Assembly: GCA_003497555.1 (NCBI GenBank)
Contig: DNNS01000693.1
Location: 1,861 to 7,511, forward strand
DNA: 5,651 nucleotides
Reading direction: 5' to 3'
Source: Spirochaetia bacterium
Lineage (GTDB): Bacteria > Spirochaetota > UBA12135
Shown: positions 5,366 through 5,651 of the stretch, one piece after another
Position numbering within the stretch: the first letter of the stretch is position 1
Layout of the letters: the number at the start of each line of letters is the position of its first letter
Made by a program: the position numbers and the translations under genes
Notes under the pieces: model-generated
The model's database searches: none
Seen by the model: only the letters and a program-made list of their open reading frames with translations
What the model was told of the DNA's origin: nothing

Positions 5366-5651
5366 ATGAAAAAATATGAAAAGCAATTTATACCTGATTA
5401 TTTTTTTATTTTAGACAACATCTGTAAAATTAAAAATAAAACCTCTCAATATACTGAAAATAATAAACTAAAAAGTAAAGGTTTTGATAATTGTTTTACA
5501 GTTTATTTCGCATTAATAAAAATAATTAATGATTTATTACCCATATATCCGAATGCTATTTTAGAAAAAGACCCTAATGATAATAATATATTCGGTGTTT
5601 ATTTATCAACATCAAATATAGAAATTCAAAAAACATGTAAAAATAGGATTA
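5366..5651 (+). CDS. Unrecognised protein, partial, runs off the window; start possibly displaced by a frameshift
   Basis: An open frame of 95 codons without a stop continues past the right end. From the first in-frame ATG it reads MKKYEKQFIPDYFFILDNIC and later contains FTVYFALIKIINDLLPIYPN and FGVYLSTSNIEIQKTCKNRI. It is rich in Lys, Asn and Ile, like the rest of the element, with alternating hydrophobic and charged residues typical of a folded soluble protein. I do not recognise the family. The ATG at 5366 has no ribosome binding site. The frame is open back to the stop of the 85-residue gene, and a one-base shift in the A8 run at 5328-5335 would give it the better start at 5319. It may be phase variable, frameshifted, or affected by a sequencing error in the homopolymer. 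Confidence 0.55.
   Translation, partial: MKKYEKQFIPDYFFILDNICKIKNKTSQYTENNKLKSKGFDNCFTVYFALIKIINDLLPIYPNAILEKDPNDNNIFGVYLSTSNIEIQKTCKNRI

Larger units (their letters stand above)
1696..5651. mobile_element. Left part of an integrative element or prophage at the tRNA-Asn 3' end
   Basis: Composition becomes markedly AT-rich immediately after the tRNA. The first gene is a large serine recombinase that touches the tRNA, followed by a small HTH protein, a tyrosine recombinase and unrecognised small genes, a typical edge module of an integrative element. The exact crossover point is not visible. The distal boundary is outside the window: I found no second copy of the tRNA 3' segment to the right. 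Whether it is a phage, a conjugative or mobilizable element, or a genomic island cannot be told, because no structural or transfer genes are seen. Confidence 0.75.

Noticed and set aside
1696..5651. A second attachment-site copy or a CRISPR array
   Set aside because: No repeat of the tRNA 3' segment and no regularly spaced repeats were found in the element portion of the window.

Overview
The window is a junction between a chromosomal housekeeping region and an AT-rich integrated element. Bases 1-1521 encode nearly all of ribonuclease Y (rny, minus strand). Bases 1623-1695 hold a complete tRNA-Asn(GUU) gene on the plus strand, and the two genes diverge from back-to-back sigma-70-type promoters at 1551-1611. 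From about 1696 to the right end the sequence is visibly more AT-rich and every gene is recombination-related or unrecognised, as in an integrative element or prophage inserted at the 3' end of the tRNA gene. Having RNase Y points to a Firmicute, spirochaete or similar lineage rather than an enteric proteobacterium. I lean weakly towards a Treponema-like spirochaete or a low-GC Firmicute, but nothing in the window settles it.

Element layout, right to left on the minus strand: a tyrosine recombinase (4943-4038), a 124-base gap with an imperfect hairpin and a possible six-residue leader ORF, a small helix-turn-helix protein (3913-3506), a 71-residue unknown (3466-3251), and a large serine recombinase (3264-1684). 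The last two overlap by 14 bases. The serine recombinase reading frame ends inside the tRNA gene, so its last three codons and its stop are tRNA sequence. This makes it the likely integrase of the element, with the host/element junction (attL-type) at or next to the tRNA 3' end. The HTH protein is a reasonable candidate excisionase, directionality factor or regulator.

Divergent from the tyrosine recombinase, a consensus promoter (TTGACA-17-TATAAT) drives an 85-residue acidic protein of unknown function (5072-5329). It is followed at once by a second unrecognised reading frame that runs off the window (5366 onward). That second frame looks shifted by a run of eight A: a well-placed start (5319) overlapping the end of the first gene is out of frame with it by one base. 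This pair is the cargo candidate and the least explained part of the window.

The other end of the element (a second copy of the tRNA 3' end) is not in the window, so the size and full cargo of the element cannot be judged here.
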